Notes: generated by a model not told the origin, from the sequence alone. DNA of 32,860 bases from JBGTBD01 sp041749475 (GCA_041749475.1 JBGTBD010000055.1:1-32860); one strand, 5' to 3'. Positions 8,385-17,598 are shown, counted from the first letter of the stretch. Made by a program: numbers and translations.

Positions 8385-8675
8385 CTAACTCATCGCCCCC
8401 GCAACCGTCTCCGAAAGCTCTTTAAGATCACGCTCCAGCCGTTGCATGGCTTGTTTCGCACCCAATTCGCCTTCCTTGACCTGACGGTAATAAATCTCCC
8501 GAAGCAGGGCGGCTCCTGTCCCTGTTCCACCTCCGTCGCTGACCGTATGGCCAAGGCGCTGTAATATCTGATCCTTGATGATAGTCAGGTGCGCTTGGTG
8601 CAACTCGACATTCTCCGGCCCCACCACGCAGCTGCATCGCTTATATAATTCAATAATATTCAATGATTTATCCAT
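8385..8675 (-). CDS. Small hypothetical protein (96 aa)
   Basis: This frame runs from an ATG at 8675 (MDKSLNIIELYKRCSC) to 8385. The product is a soluble, mainly helical 96-residue protein with a central Gly/Thr-rich turn (SDGGGTGTG) and an amphipathic charged C-terminal helix (QRLERDLKELSETV). No family is recognised. Support is the lack of any other gene in the 600-bp stretch between groEL and the gene at 8824, and a protein-like composition. The only Shine-Dalgarno candidate is GGGCGGG about 8 bases upstream. If it is not a gene, 8219-8823 holds only the groEL terminator and a decayed repeat. Confidence 0.5.
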   Translation of the reverse strand: MDKSLNIIELYKRCSCVVGPENVELHQAHLTIIKDQILQRLGHTVSDGGGTGTGAALLREIYYRQVKEGELGAKQAMQRLERDLKELSETVAGAMS

Positions 8676-8823
8676 GACTGCGCACCCGCCCCTCAAATTG
8701 ACTGTTATTCCAACTAAACGCCCGTTTAACAACACCATGAGGTGGAATGTTCATATAACCTTCATGAGATTAGCCAGACCATTGTGGTATATTCAAAGTG
8801 AGGATTTGTCAGCATTAACTTGA

Positions 8824-10422
8824 ATGATTAGCGAAGATAAGAGTGTAATTTCCCCCTCCGGCAGCGAAGCACCCCGCATCGCTGAGGACGCCGCGCAAGC
8901 CGCGCTAACCTCGGCCAAGTCATCGCCCAAAGCAAAAGAGAAAGAAAAAGTGCTCGCCGCACCTCCTCCCACCCGTGGTGAGACCGCTTTCAACATCGCC
9001 AACTGGTGGGGCATCGGCTGGATGGTGAATATGCTCAGCTCCTTCTGGCTGGCGGATAAGGCCACCAAGTTGGAATGGCAGCCACGCCTCAACTGGCTCA
9101 CCCACAAGGTCGTCAAACAATGGCCCCTGCGCTCCGATGTCGCCGCCGAGGGGAGTGAGCACGTCAAGCAATTCAACAAGATTGCGGAAGCCATCCTGAA
9201 AGAACCGGAGCATCAAGCGCGCGCCGCCGATATCGCCTGGGAAACAAAGACCCTGGAAGCCACCGGCGTGGAGGCGCAAGAAGGTTTCCGTGGCCTGTTC
9301 AACCGCATCGGTAAGGCTGCGGATGTCCATAAATACGTGCAAGGCCATCCGGAACTCAAAACGCAATTCGCCGAAAGCACGGTGAAAGACATCGAGACCA
9401 TCATGAAAGCGGGGTTCCGCTACCATACCGCTTATGGCAAAGCGAAATCCGTCGCCGGGCTGATGATGCTCTGCGGTGGCGGGTATCTCGTCATGGCCCC
9501 GGTCAAATGGCTGGAGGATAGTAAAAAAGATATTGTCTGCTGGCTGGACAAGAAAATCGGCCCCAGCACCCCTGATGCAAAGACAAAAGAACAGATCGAA
9601 GCCCGTCACGACTTCCTCGCCCATGAACCAAAACAGACATGGGCCAGCGTTCTGCTGAGCCGCACTGCCGTCATGCCGCTCATCTACACCGTCCACTTCA
9701 ACATGGGCAGCCGGGACAACATCATCAACCGCATCGGCTACAAATTCGGACGCAAGGATCGCATCTATGACGGGTTCGATCACACATCCAACGAGTTGGG
9801 GAAGACCATCTTCAACCACCTGAATAACCATGAGAACCCATCTGTTCGCAACTGGGTGCAGAAGACCGAGCAGAGACTGGGCTCGAAAGTTCCGCAGGTA
9901 GAAGCCGTAATCCACGCCAAGGCGGCACACGGGCATGAGTTCTCAGAAGAAGTAATTCGTGAAGGATACTACAAGACCGCAGGAAAGCCGACCGATTCCC
10001 CTGCCGAGCGCATCAGCAAGGAGGGACGCGACCGATTGCAGGGTATCGTCAATAACGTCTTCCTCGAATCCCTCTACAGCTTCAGCGTCGCCACCACGAC
10101 CTTCCTCTTCAGCCGCGTCTTCGGCCCCATGTTCGGCGTCAAATCCGAAGAACAGAAAACGCTGGAGCGCATGCAGGAAAGCCAGAAGATCGAGACCGCG
10201 CTGGAGAAATGCCCTCTTCCCGCTCCCGCCAATGACGAGAAAATCATCAGCGAAGCGAGTGTCGACATCGCCAACCGTGTATTGGGCGACGCGGAGAAGA
10301 ACATCCGCCACCTCCCTGCCAACGCGAACAAGCGCACCGACGACGTCCCCACCCACCTCATCAGCCATGCCGCGCAAGTGGACGCGTTACAATCCGCCGA
10401 TAAACAGGCGCATATTTCTTGA
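8824..10422 (+). CDS. Large membrane protein of unknown function (532 aa)
   Basis: The N-terminal 50 residues are charged and Ala/Ser/Pro-rich and look disordered. Four hydrophobic segments follow at about 57-76 (IANWWGIGWMVNMLSSFWL), 208-226, 273-291 and 413-433, separated by long polar regions. The C-terminal 90 residues are helical and hydrophilic. No enzymatic or transport motif is recognised. It has the look of the orphan multi-segment membrane proteins that deep alphaproteobacteria carry in numbers; the truncated gene at 1-391 has a similar N-terminal plan. The ATG at 8824 lacks a close Shine-Dalgarno (GAGGA lies too far upstream), so the start is uncertain by a few codons. A good terminator follows at 10515. 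Confidence 0.82.
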   Translation: MISEDKSVISPSGSEAPRIAEDAAQAALTSAKSSPKAKEKEKVLAAPPPTRGETAFNIANWWGIGWMVNMLSSFWLADKATKLEWQPRLNWLTHKVVKQWPLRSDVAAEGSEHVKQFNKIAEAILKEPEHQARAADIAWETKTLEATGVEAQEGFRGLFNRIGKAADVHKYVQGHPELKTQFAESTVKDIETIMKAGFRYHTAYGKAKSVAGLMMLCGGGYLVMAPVKWLEDSKKDIVCWLDKKIGPSTPDAKTKEQIEARHDFLAHEPKQTWASVLLSRTAVMPLIYTVHFNMGSRDNIINRIGYKFGRKDRIYDGFDHTSNELGKTIFNHLNNHENPSVRNWVQKTEQRLGSKVPQVEAVIHAKAAHGHEFSEEVIREGYYKTAGKPTDSPAERISKEGRDRLQGIVNNVFLESLYSFSVATTTFLFSRVFGPMFGVKSEEQKTLERMQESQKIETALEKCPLPAPANDEKIISEASVDIANRVLGDAEKNIRHLPANANKRTDDVPTHLISHAAQVDALQSADKQAHIS

Positions 10423-10514
10423 AATAACCCCCTCAATTAGAAGCAGGAGGGTGAAAAGCCACTTTATAATTTGTTTACAAAAACTTATGCATGGAGTGGT
10501 TTTGTTCCTTTAAA

Positions 10515-10546
10515 AGCCAAATAAGCTCTCATTTGGCTCAATTTTT
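10515..10546 (+). terminator. Intrinsic terminator after the 532-aa membrane protein gene
   Basis: AGCCAAAT at 10515-10522 pairs perfectly with ATTTGGCT at 10531-10538 across an 8-base loop, followed by CAATTTTT. The stem is short but perfect, and the T-run is on the plus strand. It lies about 95 bp after the stop codon of the gene ending at 10422. Confidence 0.7.
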
Positions 10547-10630
10547 AATCATTTATCAAATAACTACAGATATATTATAAGGGTAGAAGCCCATATTGAC
10601 CTCGCGTACAGAAAGTTCCGTTTCACCCGC

Positions 10631-12535
10631 ATGATGCCTTTTTCCTTAAAGTCCCAGACCTCTCTCTCGCGCGATTTTATGTTGATGTCGCTGGTGATGA
10701 TCTTTGTACTGTTTCTGGCTTCCATCTGGATTGCCTATGACGCGTTTGAGGATCATTCCCACCGCACGGTAAAGAATCTGGAGAGCGAAGCGGCGCGTAT
10801 CGACCGCGCCCTCATCATCGAAATCCGTAACGCGTCGTATTTGCTGGAATCCATGGGTCGCCAGATCAGCCAGTTCGGCCCCGACAAACACGCCAATATC
10901 TCCAAACTGCTGCGCTCCTTCAACCATATGGACAGCAAGAACGACGTCTTCTCATGGGTGGACGACAAACAACGCGTCACCATCAGTAGCCGGGACGGTA
11001 TCCGCAAGAAGGCGGTAGATGTCTCCGACCGTGATTACGTCAAGAAAGCCCTCGCCGAACCGTGGCAGATCCAGATAGGCCGCCCGATTCTGGGCCGCGT
11101 CAGCAGTCGTTGGGTGCTGCCTATCAGCATGGGCCTCACCGACTATAGTGGCAAGCATATCGGCTCGCTCCTCATCAGCCTCGACATCCAGTCCCTCACC
11201 AAGGACATGCAGATGGAAGTGAACAAAGCCGGCCTCAATTTCGCGATACTGAGCAAAACACTGACCGCGCTCACGGAAGTCTATACCAATGACGGCGCGG
11301 TCAATACCCTCTTGCCCGTGGACAAACTGAATGGTATCGATTTTGACGCTAAACCGGAGGGCGTCATCTCCCGCGCACGGCTGTTCAACGACAAATCCTT
11401 CTTCACTATCTACAGCATGTCCGCCAAATACCCCTACGTCATCCTCCTTTCCTATAACGGTGCGATGAGCACGGAAGAGATCAGCCGCCTGCTCTGGCCG
11501 CGCCTCTTCCAGGTATGCATGATTGCGGTGTTCCTCGTCGGCCTGCTCTGGATGGTCAAGACGCGCATTATCCGCCCGGTGCTCGCCCTCTCCGAAATCA
11601 CTGCCGACGTCACCCGCGGCAAAGCCTTCCGCCAACTTCCCGAAGGCGCCCCCGGCGAGATCGAATTCCTCTCTGAACAGATCGAAAAACTCACCCTCTT
11701 CATCAAGGAACGCGAACGCGTCGAGGAAGAGCTCCTCATCAAGAACACCTATCTGAAGCGTGTGAAAGAGACAGCCCAACTCGTCAACCGCGCCCGCACC
11801 CAGTTCCTCGAATCCCTCGCCTCCGAACTCGATAAACCCGTAGACGCCATCCGCGAAGCGTCCGAAGCGATGAAAGACCAGCATTTCGGCCCGATGGGGA
11901 ATGAGACCTACCTACGCAATGCGTTTGACGTCTTCAAATCCTCCAACGAACTGAAGCAGATGATCGCTGACATCCTCAGTGTTTCTGCGCTGGAGCAAGG
12001 TATCCTCATCCTGCATGAGAAGGCCGTCAACGTCTCCTTCTGCATCCACCGCGCCATCCGCCATTTCCACGACCAACCGCAATACCGTCATATCGACGTC
12101 AAGATGCGGGTGGACGAACATATGCCCAAACTCATCATCGACGAGGATCGCTTCAACCAGATCCTCATCAACATGTTGATCGGCGCCGCCCTCCAGCTCG
12201 CCCCCGGTAGCTCCATGGTGCTGGAATCACTGGTCGAGAAGAACGACGCGGGGCATGACGATTATGTCTTCATGCTGAAATACAATATCCTGAAGATCGC
12301 ACCCAACTCCGATCTCGAAAAACTCCGCCGCCTGCAACTGGTCAGCGACAAGGGCAACGCCTCCCCCGTCTTCATCCGCTCCGAAGGCATCAACCTGGCC
12401 CTCACCCGCATGCTTGTCTCACTACATCAAGGCTCGATGGAAATCCAAGTCTCGCAGAACAACGTCTGCCGCATCTTCATCAAATTCCCCGAGAAGCGCA
12501 TCCTGCAAGGTGAGCGCATTCGCAAAGTCGTGTAG
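10631..12535 (+). CDS. Cache-HAMP membrane sensor with a degenerate histidine-kinase core
   Basis: This 634-residue protein has the layout of a sensor kinase. A membrane segment at about 17-37 is followed by an extracytoplasmic region (38-290) resembling a double-Cache sensor (SWVDDKQRVTISSRDG, VSDRDYVKKALA, GSLLISLDI). Then come a second membrane segment at 290-309, a HAMP-like stretch at 310-365 and a helical linker. The dimerisation helix RTQFLESLASELDKPVDAI (389-407) aligns with the usual RTxFLAxMSHELRTPLNAI, but the phospho-accepting His is Ser398. The ATPase part keeps DEDRFNQILINML but has Gly518 for the second N-box Asn. It lacks a DxGxG box and ends with a G2-like GINLALTRMLVSLHQGSMEI without the glycine pattern. 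It is probably a catalytically dead pseudokinase. No response regulator lies beside it. Confidence 0.85.
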   Translation: MMPFSLKSQTSLSRDFMLMSLVMIFVLFLASIWIAYDAFEDHSHRTVKNLESEAARIDRALIIEIRNASYLLESMGRQISQFGPDKHANISKLLRSFNHMDSKNDVFSWVDDKQRVTISSRDGIRKKAVDVSDRDYVKKALAEPWQIQIGRPILGRVSSRWVLPISMGLTDYSGKHIGSLLISLDIQSLTKDMQMEVNKAGLNFAILSKTLTALTEVYTNDGAVNTLLPVDKLNGIDFDAKPEGVISRARLFNDKSFFTIYSMSAKYPYVILLSYNGAMSTEEISRLLWPRLFQVCMIAVFLVGLLWMVKTRIIRPVLALSEITADVTRGKAFRQLPEGAPGEIEFLSEQIEKLTLFIKERERVEEELLIKNTYLKRVKETAQLVNRARTQFLESLASELDKPVDAIREASEAMKDQHFGPMGNETYLRNAFDVFKSSNELKQMIADILSVSALEQGILILHEKAVNVSFCIHRAIRHFHDQPQYRHIDVKMRVDEHMPKLIIDEDRFNQILINMLIGAALQLAPGSSMVLESLVEKNDAGHDDYVFMLKYNILKIAPNSDLEKLRRLQLVSDKGNASPVFIRSEGINLALTRMLVSLHQGSMEIQVSQNNVCRIFIKFPEKRILQGERIRKVV

Positions 12536-12663
12536 ACCCACCGGTCGATTTCGTATTTATACCCCCCTCCGTCATGGAATCTTCATGAAAATGAGATTGT
12601 CCGCAAAGCAATTAATCACTAGATTTTCCAATAAATTGAATTGCATCAAGGAAAATTGGCATC

Positions 12664-13704
12664 ATGACAAAAAGCAGCTCCCCACGCCAAACCGCCACAG
12701 ACACCCCTTCTATGGAATCGCTATTGGAAGAGGCAAAACAACAATTCGTAAAGAATTTTGCGGCCAGGTTTTTTGGTAAAAACACGGATGAAAAAATCAA
12801 GAACGCGATTCCCGATTTCATCGCCTATGACAATGCAGGGACAGCGAATGCATTATATGAAGCGTTTTTTTCCTCAGGGCTGCATAAGAATCTAGCTCCT
12901 CTCTACCGCATCGAAGACCAATACCAACCCCCTTCACCTCTCTATAAATACCTTGAACAAGGTTTGCGCGCAGAAGCATTTAAACAATTGTCCGCTGTTC
13001 TGCCGGAAGAAATGCGTCCTCAGCGGGAACATGAGAGTGTTTACGGTCAAAGTGATCAGGAGATACGTAAGCGTGAAGCACATCGCTTTTTGAAGCAAAT
13101 GCAGGAACGCGATGAAAGTATCGATGTGCATACCTACACCCATCAGGTTCTGACTCAGCTCGATGGTTGGATTAAAGAGTGCGTACCCGACAGTGCCACC
13201 TGCCGGCAGATGTTGGACGATATGAATCGGGGTTTGCCCATCCTGACAGAAACGCAAGACCGGATGAAGGACGGCATCCTCAACGAAATAGCGCGCCGGA
13301 TGAGTATTAGCCACCCAAACAAGGTGCTCGAACGGACTGTGGAATACGGATTGCTGGAGACCGCAAAGCTTGTTACGGCTGATGTGCTAACCCGCCACCC
13401 GGCAGTGAGTGAACACATTAAAAAAGAAAATTCCCTGCAGTTCACCGAAGGGTTTTTTGTCTTGCCTGTCCTACAGCAGGCTTTCTTTGAAAGTGCGCAC
13501 CATTTGGGGATGAAGAATAATCCTTGCGAGGGGGAAGTCCCCCCTGCAATGGAACTTCCCGTGGGCGACGCAGAATGGACCGCGTTTAATGAAGACCTCA
13601 AGCACACGGTCACGGCCATCATGCCCCGTTCACTAGAGATCCAGAGCAGGTTGGATCAGGTAAACAGAACCAGAGTCAAAGGCGGCATTCGGCTCTACTC
13701 GTAA
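12664..13704 (+). CDS. Hypothetical soluble protein (346 aa)
   Basis: The gene starts at ATG 12664 with AAGGAAAA as a likely Shine-Dalgarno 10-12 bases upstream. The product is hydrophilic and mostly helical, without signal peptide or membrane segments. Charged helices include FLKQMQERDESIDVHTYTHQ and KKENSLQFTEGFF. Cysteines are few. No domain is recognised. Its composition is less GC-rich than the neighbouring housekeeping genes. It is convergent with parC, and the two stop codons are directly adjacent (TAA ending at 13704, parC TGA beginning at 13705), leaving no room for a conventional terminator between them. Confidence 0.8.
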   Translation: MTKSSSPRQTATDTPSMESLLEEAKQQFVKNFAARFFGKNTDEKIKNAIPDFIAYDNAGTANALYEAFFSSGLHKNLAPLYRIEDQYQPPSPLYKYLEQGLRAEAFKQLSAVLPEEMRPQREHESVYGQSDQEIRKREAHRFLKQMQERDESIDVHTYTHQVLTQLDGWIKECVPDSATCRQMLDDMNRGLPILTETQDRMKDGILNEIARRMSISHPNKVLERTVEYGLLETAKLVTADVLTRHPAVSEHIKKENSLQFTEGFFVLPVLQQAFFESAHHLGMKNNPCEGEVPPAMELPVGDAEWTAFNEDLKHTVTAIMPRSLEIQSRLDQVNRTRVKGGIRLYS

Positions 13705-15933
13705 TCAGTCGAATTTATTGGACCGTGGGAAGCCTTGCGGCGGTAATTTCCCGGTGGAAGCACGCACGCCGACCCAGTCCTTGATATTCTCTTCCGTACG
13801 TGTGCGTTCGCCGCTTTTCCAACTCAGCCCGTCCTTCTTGGTGAACAACTTCACATCGGAAAGCTTGGCGTCTTTCAGTTTTTGCAACTGAACGCCTTGG
13901 CCCTTCTGCATCTCGGGAATCTGCTCCAGCGGGAAGACGAGGAGTTTACGGTTTTCGCCGATGGTTGCCACATGATCGCCTTCGACGAGATGGCACGCGA
14001 TGGCACGCCCCTTATCACCCGGATTCAATACTTGCTTGCCGCCCTTGGTCGAAGCGATAACGGATGACGCGGGAACGATAAAGCCTTTACCCGAATCACT
14101 CGCCAGCAATAATTTCTGCTCGGCGTGATAGACCATCACGGAGACGATATCATGGTCGTTCGGCAAATCGATCATCAACCGCAGCGGCTCGCCGAAGCCC
14201 TTACCGCTCGGCAGCTTATCGCCCGTCAACGTATAGAACCGGCCATTTGAGGCGAAGAAGAGGATGGAATCCGTCGTCTTGGCCTGAATCGCCTGCGCCG
14301 CCTCGTCCCCTTCCTTGAACTTCACGTCGGAAATATCATCGTAATGCCCTTTCAGCGCCTTGATCCACCCCATCTTGGAATAAACCAGCGTGATCGGCTC
14401 TTTCTCAACGAATGCCTCGATACTGACCGTGATCGCGGCGGGCGCATCGGTCATCACCGTGCGGCGCTTGCCCAGCACAGTCGCCGCGCCGAAACGCTTC
14501 TGCACATCCTTCACCTGATCGCGGATAACAGACTTCGCGCGCTTCTCATCCGAGAGAATTTCCTCAAGGTCAGCCTTCTCGGCTTTCAGTTCCTTGACTT
14601 CCTTCTTCAGCGCGATTTCTTCAAGCTTCCGCAAACTGCGCAGACGCATATTCAGGATGGCTTCCACCTGATTATCGTTGAGCTTGAACTTCTTCATCAT
14701 CACCGCTTTAGGGTCATCCTCCTCGCGGATGATGCGGATGACTTCGTCAATATTAAGATAGACGACGAGGAACCCGGTGAGGATTTCGAGCCGTGCCGCG
14801 ATTTTGCCCAGACGGAACCGCGAACGGCGATAGAGCACCTCGAACCGATGATCGAGATAGGCGACGAGGATTTCTTTCAGGCTCATCACCTTCGGCATCG
14901 ACCCGGCGGTGAGCACGTTCAAATTCATGTTGAACCTGCTTTGCAGGTCAGTCGCGCGGAACAGCGATTCCATCAGCATTTCTGGATCCACCTGTCGATT
15001 CTTCGGCTCCAGCACCAGACGCAGATCTTCCGCCGACTCATCGCGGATATTCCCGAGCAACGGCAGTTTCTTGTCCTTGAACAGGTTAGCAATGGTCTCA
15101 ACCAGTTTCGATTTCTGCACTTGATACGGAATTTCCGTAATCACGATCTGATACAGCCCGTGGCTCAGCGATTCCTTCTCCCATTTCGCGCGCACGCGAA
15201 TCCCGCCGCGCCCGGTTTCATAGGCCTGCACCAGCGTCGCCTTATCTTCCGTGATGATGCCCCCGGTCGGGAAATCCGGCCCGTGCAGCACTTCCATCAA
15301 CTCCGCGACGCTTGCGCTGGGTTTCTTGAGAATAATCAGCAACGCATCACACAACTCACCGATATTGTGCGGCGGGATGGACGTCGCCATCCCCACGGCG
15401 ATCCCTTCGGAGCCGTTAGCAAGCAGGTTGGGCACGCTGGACGGCAGGACGATAGGCTCGCTATCCTCCCCGTCATACGTCGCGCGGAAATCGACCGTGT
15501 CTTCGTCGATCTGTTCCAGCAGCGCCATCGCGATCTCGGTCAGGCGCGCTTCCGTATACCGCATCGCCGCCGCGTTATCCCCGTCGATGGAGCCAAAATT
15601 CCCTTGGCCTTCCACAAGTGGGTAACGCACCGCGAAGGTCTGCGCCAAGCGCACCAACGTATCATAGACAGCCGTATCGCCATGCGGATGGTATTTACCG
15701 ATCACATCCCCGACGACCCGCGCGCATTTCTTGAACCCGGAGGACGGGTCGAGCTTCAGCTGTAGCATCGCGTACAGCAAGCGGCGGTGGACAGGCTTCA
15801 GCCCGTCGCGCACATCCGGCAGCGACCGCGCCGTGATGGTCGACAACGCATACGCCAGATAGCGTTCCGAAATCGCATCGCGGAAGGCGACGTCGCGGAT
15901 AGCAGTTTCTTGGACGGTGGTATTCTTGGCCAC
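13705..15933 (-). CDS. parC: DNA topoisomerase IV subunit A
   Basis: ParC is the DNA-cleaving subunit of topoisomerase IV, which decatenates daughter chromosomes. The protein has 742 residues (E. coli ParC has 752). Visible signatures are ERYLAYALSTITARSLPD, the quinolone-region motif KYHPHGDTAVYD (Thr87 at the usual Ser position), and the catalytic tyrosine in AAMRYTEARLT (Tyr126), followed by the DFRATYDGEDSEPIVLPSSVP region. The C-terminal beta-pinwheel lacks a canonical GyrA box (QRRGGKG), which favours ParC over GyrA. Translation appears to start at a GTG at 15933 (MAKNTTVQETAIRDV). The plus-strand open frame across 14344-15765 is an antisense shadow. Confidence 0.93.
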   Translation of the reverse strand: MAKNTTVQETAIRDVAFRDAISERYLAYALSTITARSLPDVRDGLKPVHRRLLYAMLQLKLDPSSGFKKCARVVGDVIGKYHPHGDTAVYDTLVRLAQTFAVRYPLVEGQGNFGSIDGDNAAAMRYTEARLTEIAMALLEQIDEDTVDFRATYDGEDSEPIVLPSSVPNLLANGSEGIAVGMATSIPPHNIGELCDALLIILKKPSASVAELMEVLHGPDFPTGGIITEDKATLVQAYETGRGGIRVRAKWEKESLSHGLYQIVITEIPYQVQKSKLVETIANLFKDKKLPLLGNIRDESAEDLRLVLEPKNRQVDPEMLMESLFRATDLQSRFNMNLNVLTAGSMPKVMSLKEILVAYLDHRFEVLYRRSRFRLGKIAARLEILTGFLVVYLNIDEVIRIIREEDDPKAVMMKKFKLNDNQVEAILNMRLRSLRKLEEIALKKEVKELKAEKADLEEILSDEKRAKSVIRDQVKDVQKRFGAATVLGKRRTVMTDAPAAITVSIEAFVEKEPITLVYSKMGWIKALKGHYDDISDVKFKEGDEAAQAIQAKTTDSILFFASNGRFYTLTGDKLPSGKGFGEPLRLMIDLPNDHDIVSVMVYHAEQKLLLASDSGKGFIVPASSVIASTKGGKQVLNPGDKGRAIACHLVEGDHVATIGENRKLLVFPLEQIPEMQKGQGVQLQKLKDAKLSDVKLFTKKDGLSWKSGERTRTEENIKDWVGVRASTGKLPPQGFPRSNKFD

Positions 15934-16023
15934 AGGCGCTACTTCATTAGGTTAACAAACCCCAAGGAAATACCACGCCAATGGCCATAGTCAAGGGTTT
16001 CTGCGGGTTATACACCAATATAT

Positions 16024-16092
16024 GTCACCCTGAACTGGTTTCAGGGTCTATGCCAAGTGGAAGGATGGATGCTGAAACAAGTTCAGCATGAC
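16024..16092. repeat. REP-like palindromic element (69 bp) between recO and parC
   Basis: GTCACCCTGAACTGGTTTCAG at the left end is matched in inverted orientation by CTGAAACAAGTTCAGCATGAC at the right end, with about 18 of 22 positions complementary and a 25-base spacer. This is the well-known bacterial intergenic repeat pattern of the GTCATCCTGAACTTGTTTCAG type. It lies between the recO stop and the parC start on the shared minus strand, so it could fold in a read-through transcript. Confidence 0.85.
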
Positions 16093-16103
16093 GGTAGGAG
16101 GCT

Positions 16104-16880
16104 CTACGCCGATTCCAATTCACCCATCATCTCGTAACCCGTAACCGGTAACGCGTAACTTTTCCCTTCCAGCACAGAAACCAGCCGATCGCGCGCCGCA
16201 GGGATATTCCAGCCATGCGGGGAGAACACCCATTCCGCCAAGAAGTGCCCGGTCAATTTCAGCCCGGCGAAGAGGTCATGCACCTCCACCCGGTTGACAC
16301 GCTCACTGAGAAAACGAGGAAGATTCAACATCTTATCATGATACGGCTCCCCCGCCATGCGCGATACGGCGCGGCCCGACTTGGGCGAGACATAGATGAG
16401 TTCCTCACGCGAACCCGTGGACGCACAGCGCGACAGGTCAAGCCCGAAGCCCATTTCCTTGAGCAGCTCCAACTCAAAATTGACGTAGGCCTCCTGCCAA
16501 TCACTCCCCCGCGCCAGCGCAAGCAGGGTAGACCGGGTGACATCGAATAACTGCGGATGCGGATCGCGCTCCTGTAATAATTTATCGAGCATCGCGCAGA
16601 TGCTCTGCAAGGCCGACAGCGCCGCCTGCTCGGGTAACACGCACGCCGTGATGGGAACCATCATCTCCGCCTTCAGCGTGCCCATATGCTCGGAAAGCCG
16701 CGCATTCCAGTTCGCCTGCACGATATTCCCACTCTGGTAAATTCCGCGCTGCGTACTCCCCAGCGCGCCTTTGGCGATCGACCGGTAACACCCATGCTCC
16801 CGCGAGAACACAGTGACGATCCCATCCCGCTCCGAGAATTTTTTAACCGAAAGTATAATCGCCTGATCTTGCCACTGCAT
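16104..16880 (-). CDS. recO: DNA repair protein RecO
   Basis: RecO is a recombination mediator that helps RecA load onto SSB-coated DNA in the RecFOR pathway. The 258-residue length fits the family. The N-terminal OB-fold region reads WQDQAIILSVKKFSERDGIVTVFSREHG, and GCYRSIAKGALG matches the family's GxxxxvakGarr pattern. The middle is the helical domain with LLKEMGFGLDL, close to the usual LLxxLGxxpdL. The ATG at 16880 is preferred over a TTG two codons upstream because the protein then starts MQWQDQAIIL. No Shine-Dalgarno is seen; TATACT lies about 10 bases upstream, hinting at a very short leader. Confidence 0.92.
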   Translation of the reverse strand: MQWQDQAIILSVKKFSERDGIVTVFSREHGCYRSIAKGALGSTQRGIYQSGNIVQANWNARLSEHMGTLKAEMMVPITACVLPEQAALSALQSICAMLDKLLQERDPHPQLFDVTRSTLLALARGSDWQEAYVNFELELLKEMGFGLDLSRCASTGSREELIYVSPKSGRAVSRMAGEPYHDKMLNLPRFLSERVNRVEVHDLFAGLKLTGHFLAEWVFSPHGWNIPAARDRLVSVLEGKSYALPVTGYEMMGELESA

Positions 16881-17004
16881 GAACAAGAGTATAGTGAGTT
16901 TCAGTGTGTGTCGTCACGCGAAACGATGGAAGAGAAGCAGGTTACGTTCAATCAAAATATAGTGTGACTAAAAGACGCGTGATCAGACAGGATAGTTACG
17001 CATT

Positions 17005-17598
17005 CTATAACGATAATCTTCTTTCGTACTTCAACATCGCAAAGCCAAAGCCGCTATGAAGAAGCATGCCTAAGCACATAAGTGCAGAAAAAATCACAAA
17101 ACAATCATCCAAATACGGTCTATAGAAAACCGCACAAATCCCCATAACAAAATAAGAAAACTGAGCAAAGAAGGTTGTTATAAATGAAGCATTGCCATTA
17201 TCTTTTTGTGCGAAATATGACCACGGCCCCGTAGCAACCCCATATGACCATATTAATAACGGCCAAAAAGTTTCATAATTTGCTTTTGAGATAAAGAAGT
17301 AAAAAACCATGAGACACCAGACCACTACAACAGAATAAATATAAATCTGACTTAGTAGAAAAAGAATCATTGCACTAAAATTCTTATTTCGTTCAATTAG
17401 TAAAATTGCAGGAGCGGCTAATAAAAGGTTAGGAATTAAGACAATACCTAAAAGGAATGGAGATACAATACAACCCAACACCCCAATCAACAAAGGATTC
17501 CACTCACCAAGAATAGCGAGCCATAAACCAGATATTATTCCTCCTAAAAGATTTAACAACATCAAAGGCATTGCAAAGGCCGCAACTATCGCTTGCAT
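17005..17598 (-). CDS. AT-rich polytopic membrane protein of unknown function
   Basis: The 197-residue product is almost entirely hydrophobic, with about six membrane segments (for example FAMPLMLLNLLGGIISGLWL, IGVLGCIVSPFLLGIVLIPN, YIYSVVVVWCLMVFYFFI). The start has a good Shine-Dalgarno (AGGAGA, 7 bases before the ATG at 17598). Base composition drops sharply to roughly 35-40 percent GC against much higher values on both sides, and codons are AT-ending. This suggests recent horizontal acquisition. No transposase, integrase or flanking direct repeat is visible. No transporter signature is recognised. Confidence 0.78.
   Translation of the reverse strand: MQAIVAAFAMPLMLLNLLGGIISGLWLAILGEWNPLLIGVLGCIVSPFLLGIVLIPNLLLAAPAILLIERNKNFSAMILFLLSQIYIYSVVVVWCLMVFYFFISKANYETFWPLLIWSYGVATGPWSYFAQKDNGNASFITTFFAQFSYFVMGICAVFYRPYLDDCFVIFSALMCLGMLLHSGFGFAMLKYERRLSL

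Noticed and set aside
8920..9936. 338-codon open frame on the minus strand opposite the 532-aa membrane protein
   Set aside because: The plus-strand frame has coherent membrane segments, a longer span and a terminator. The antisense frame has shadow composition.
10429..10453. Possible hairpin CCCTC...GAGGG just after the 532-aa gene
   Set aside because: It has a five-base stem, a 12-base loop and no following T-run. The perfect stem at 10515 is the better terminator.
14344..15765. 473-codon open frame on the plus strand opposite parC
   Set aside because: It is antisense to parC, and its product is rich in His, Arg, Gln and Leu without any domain. It is a codon-usage shadow.
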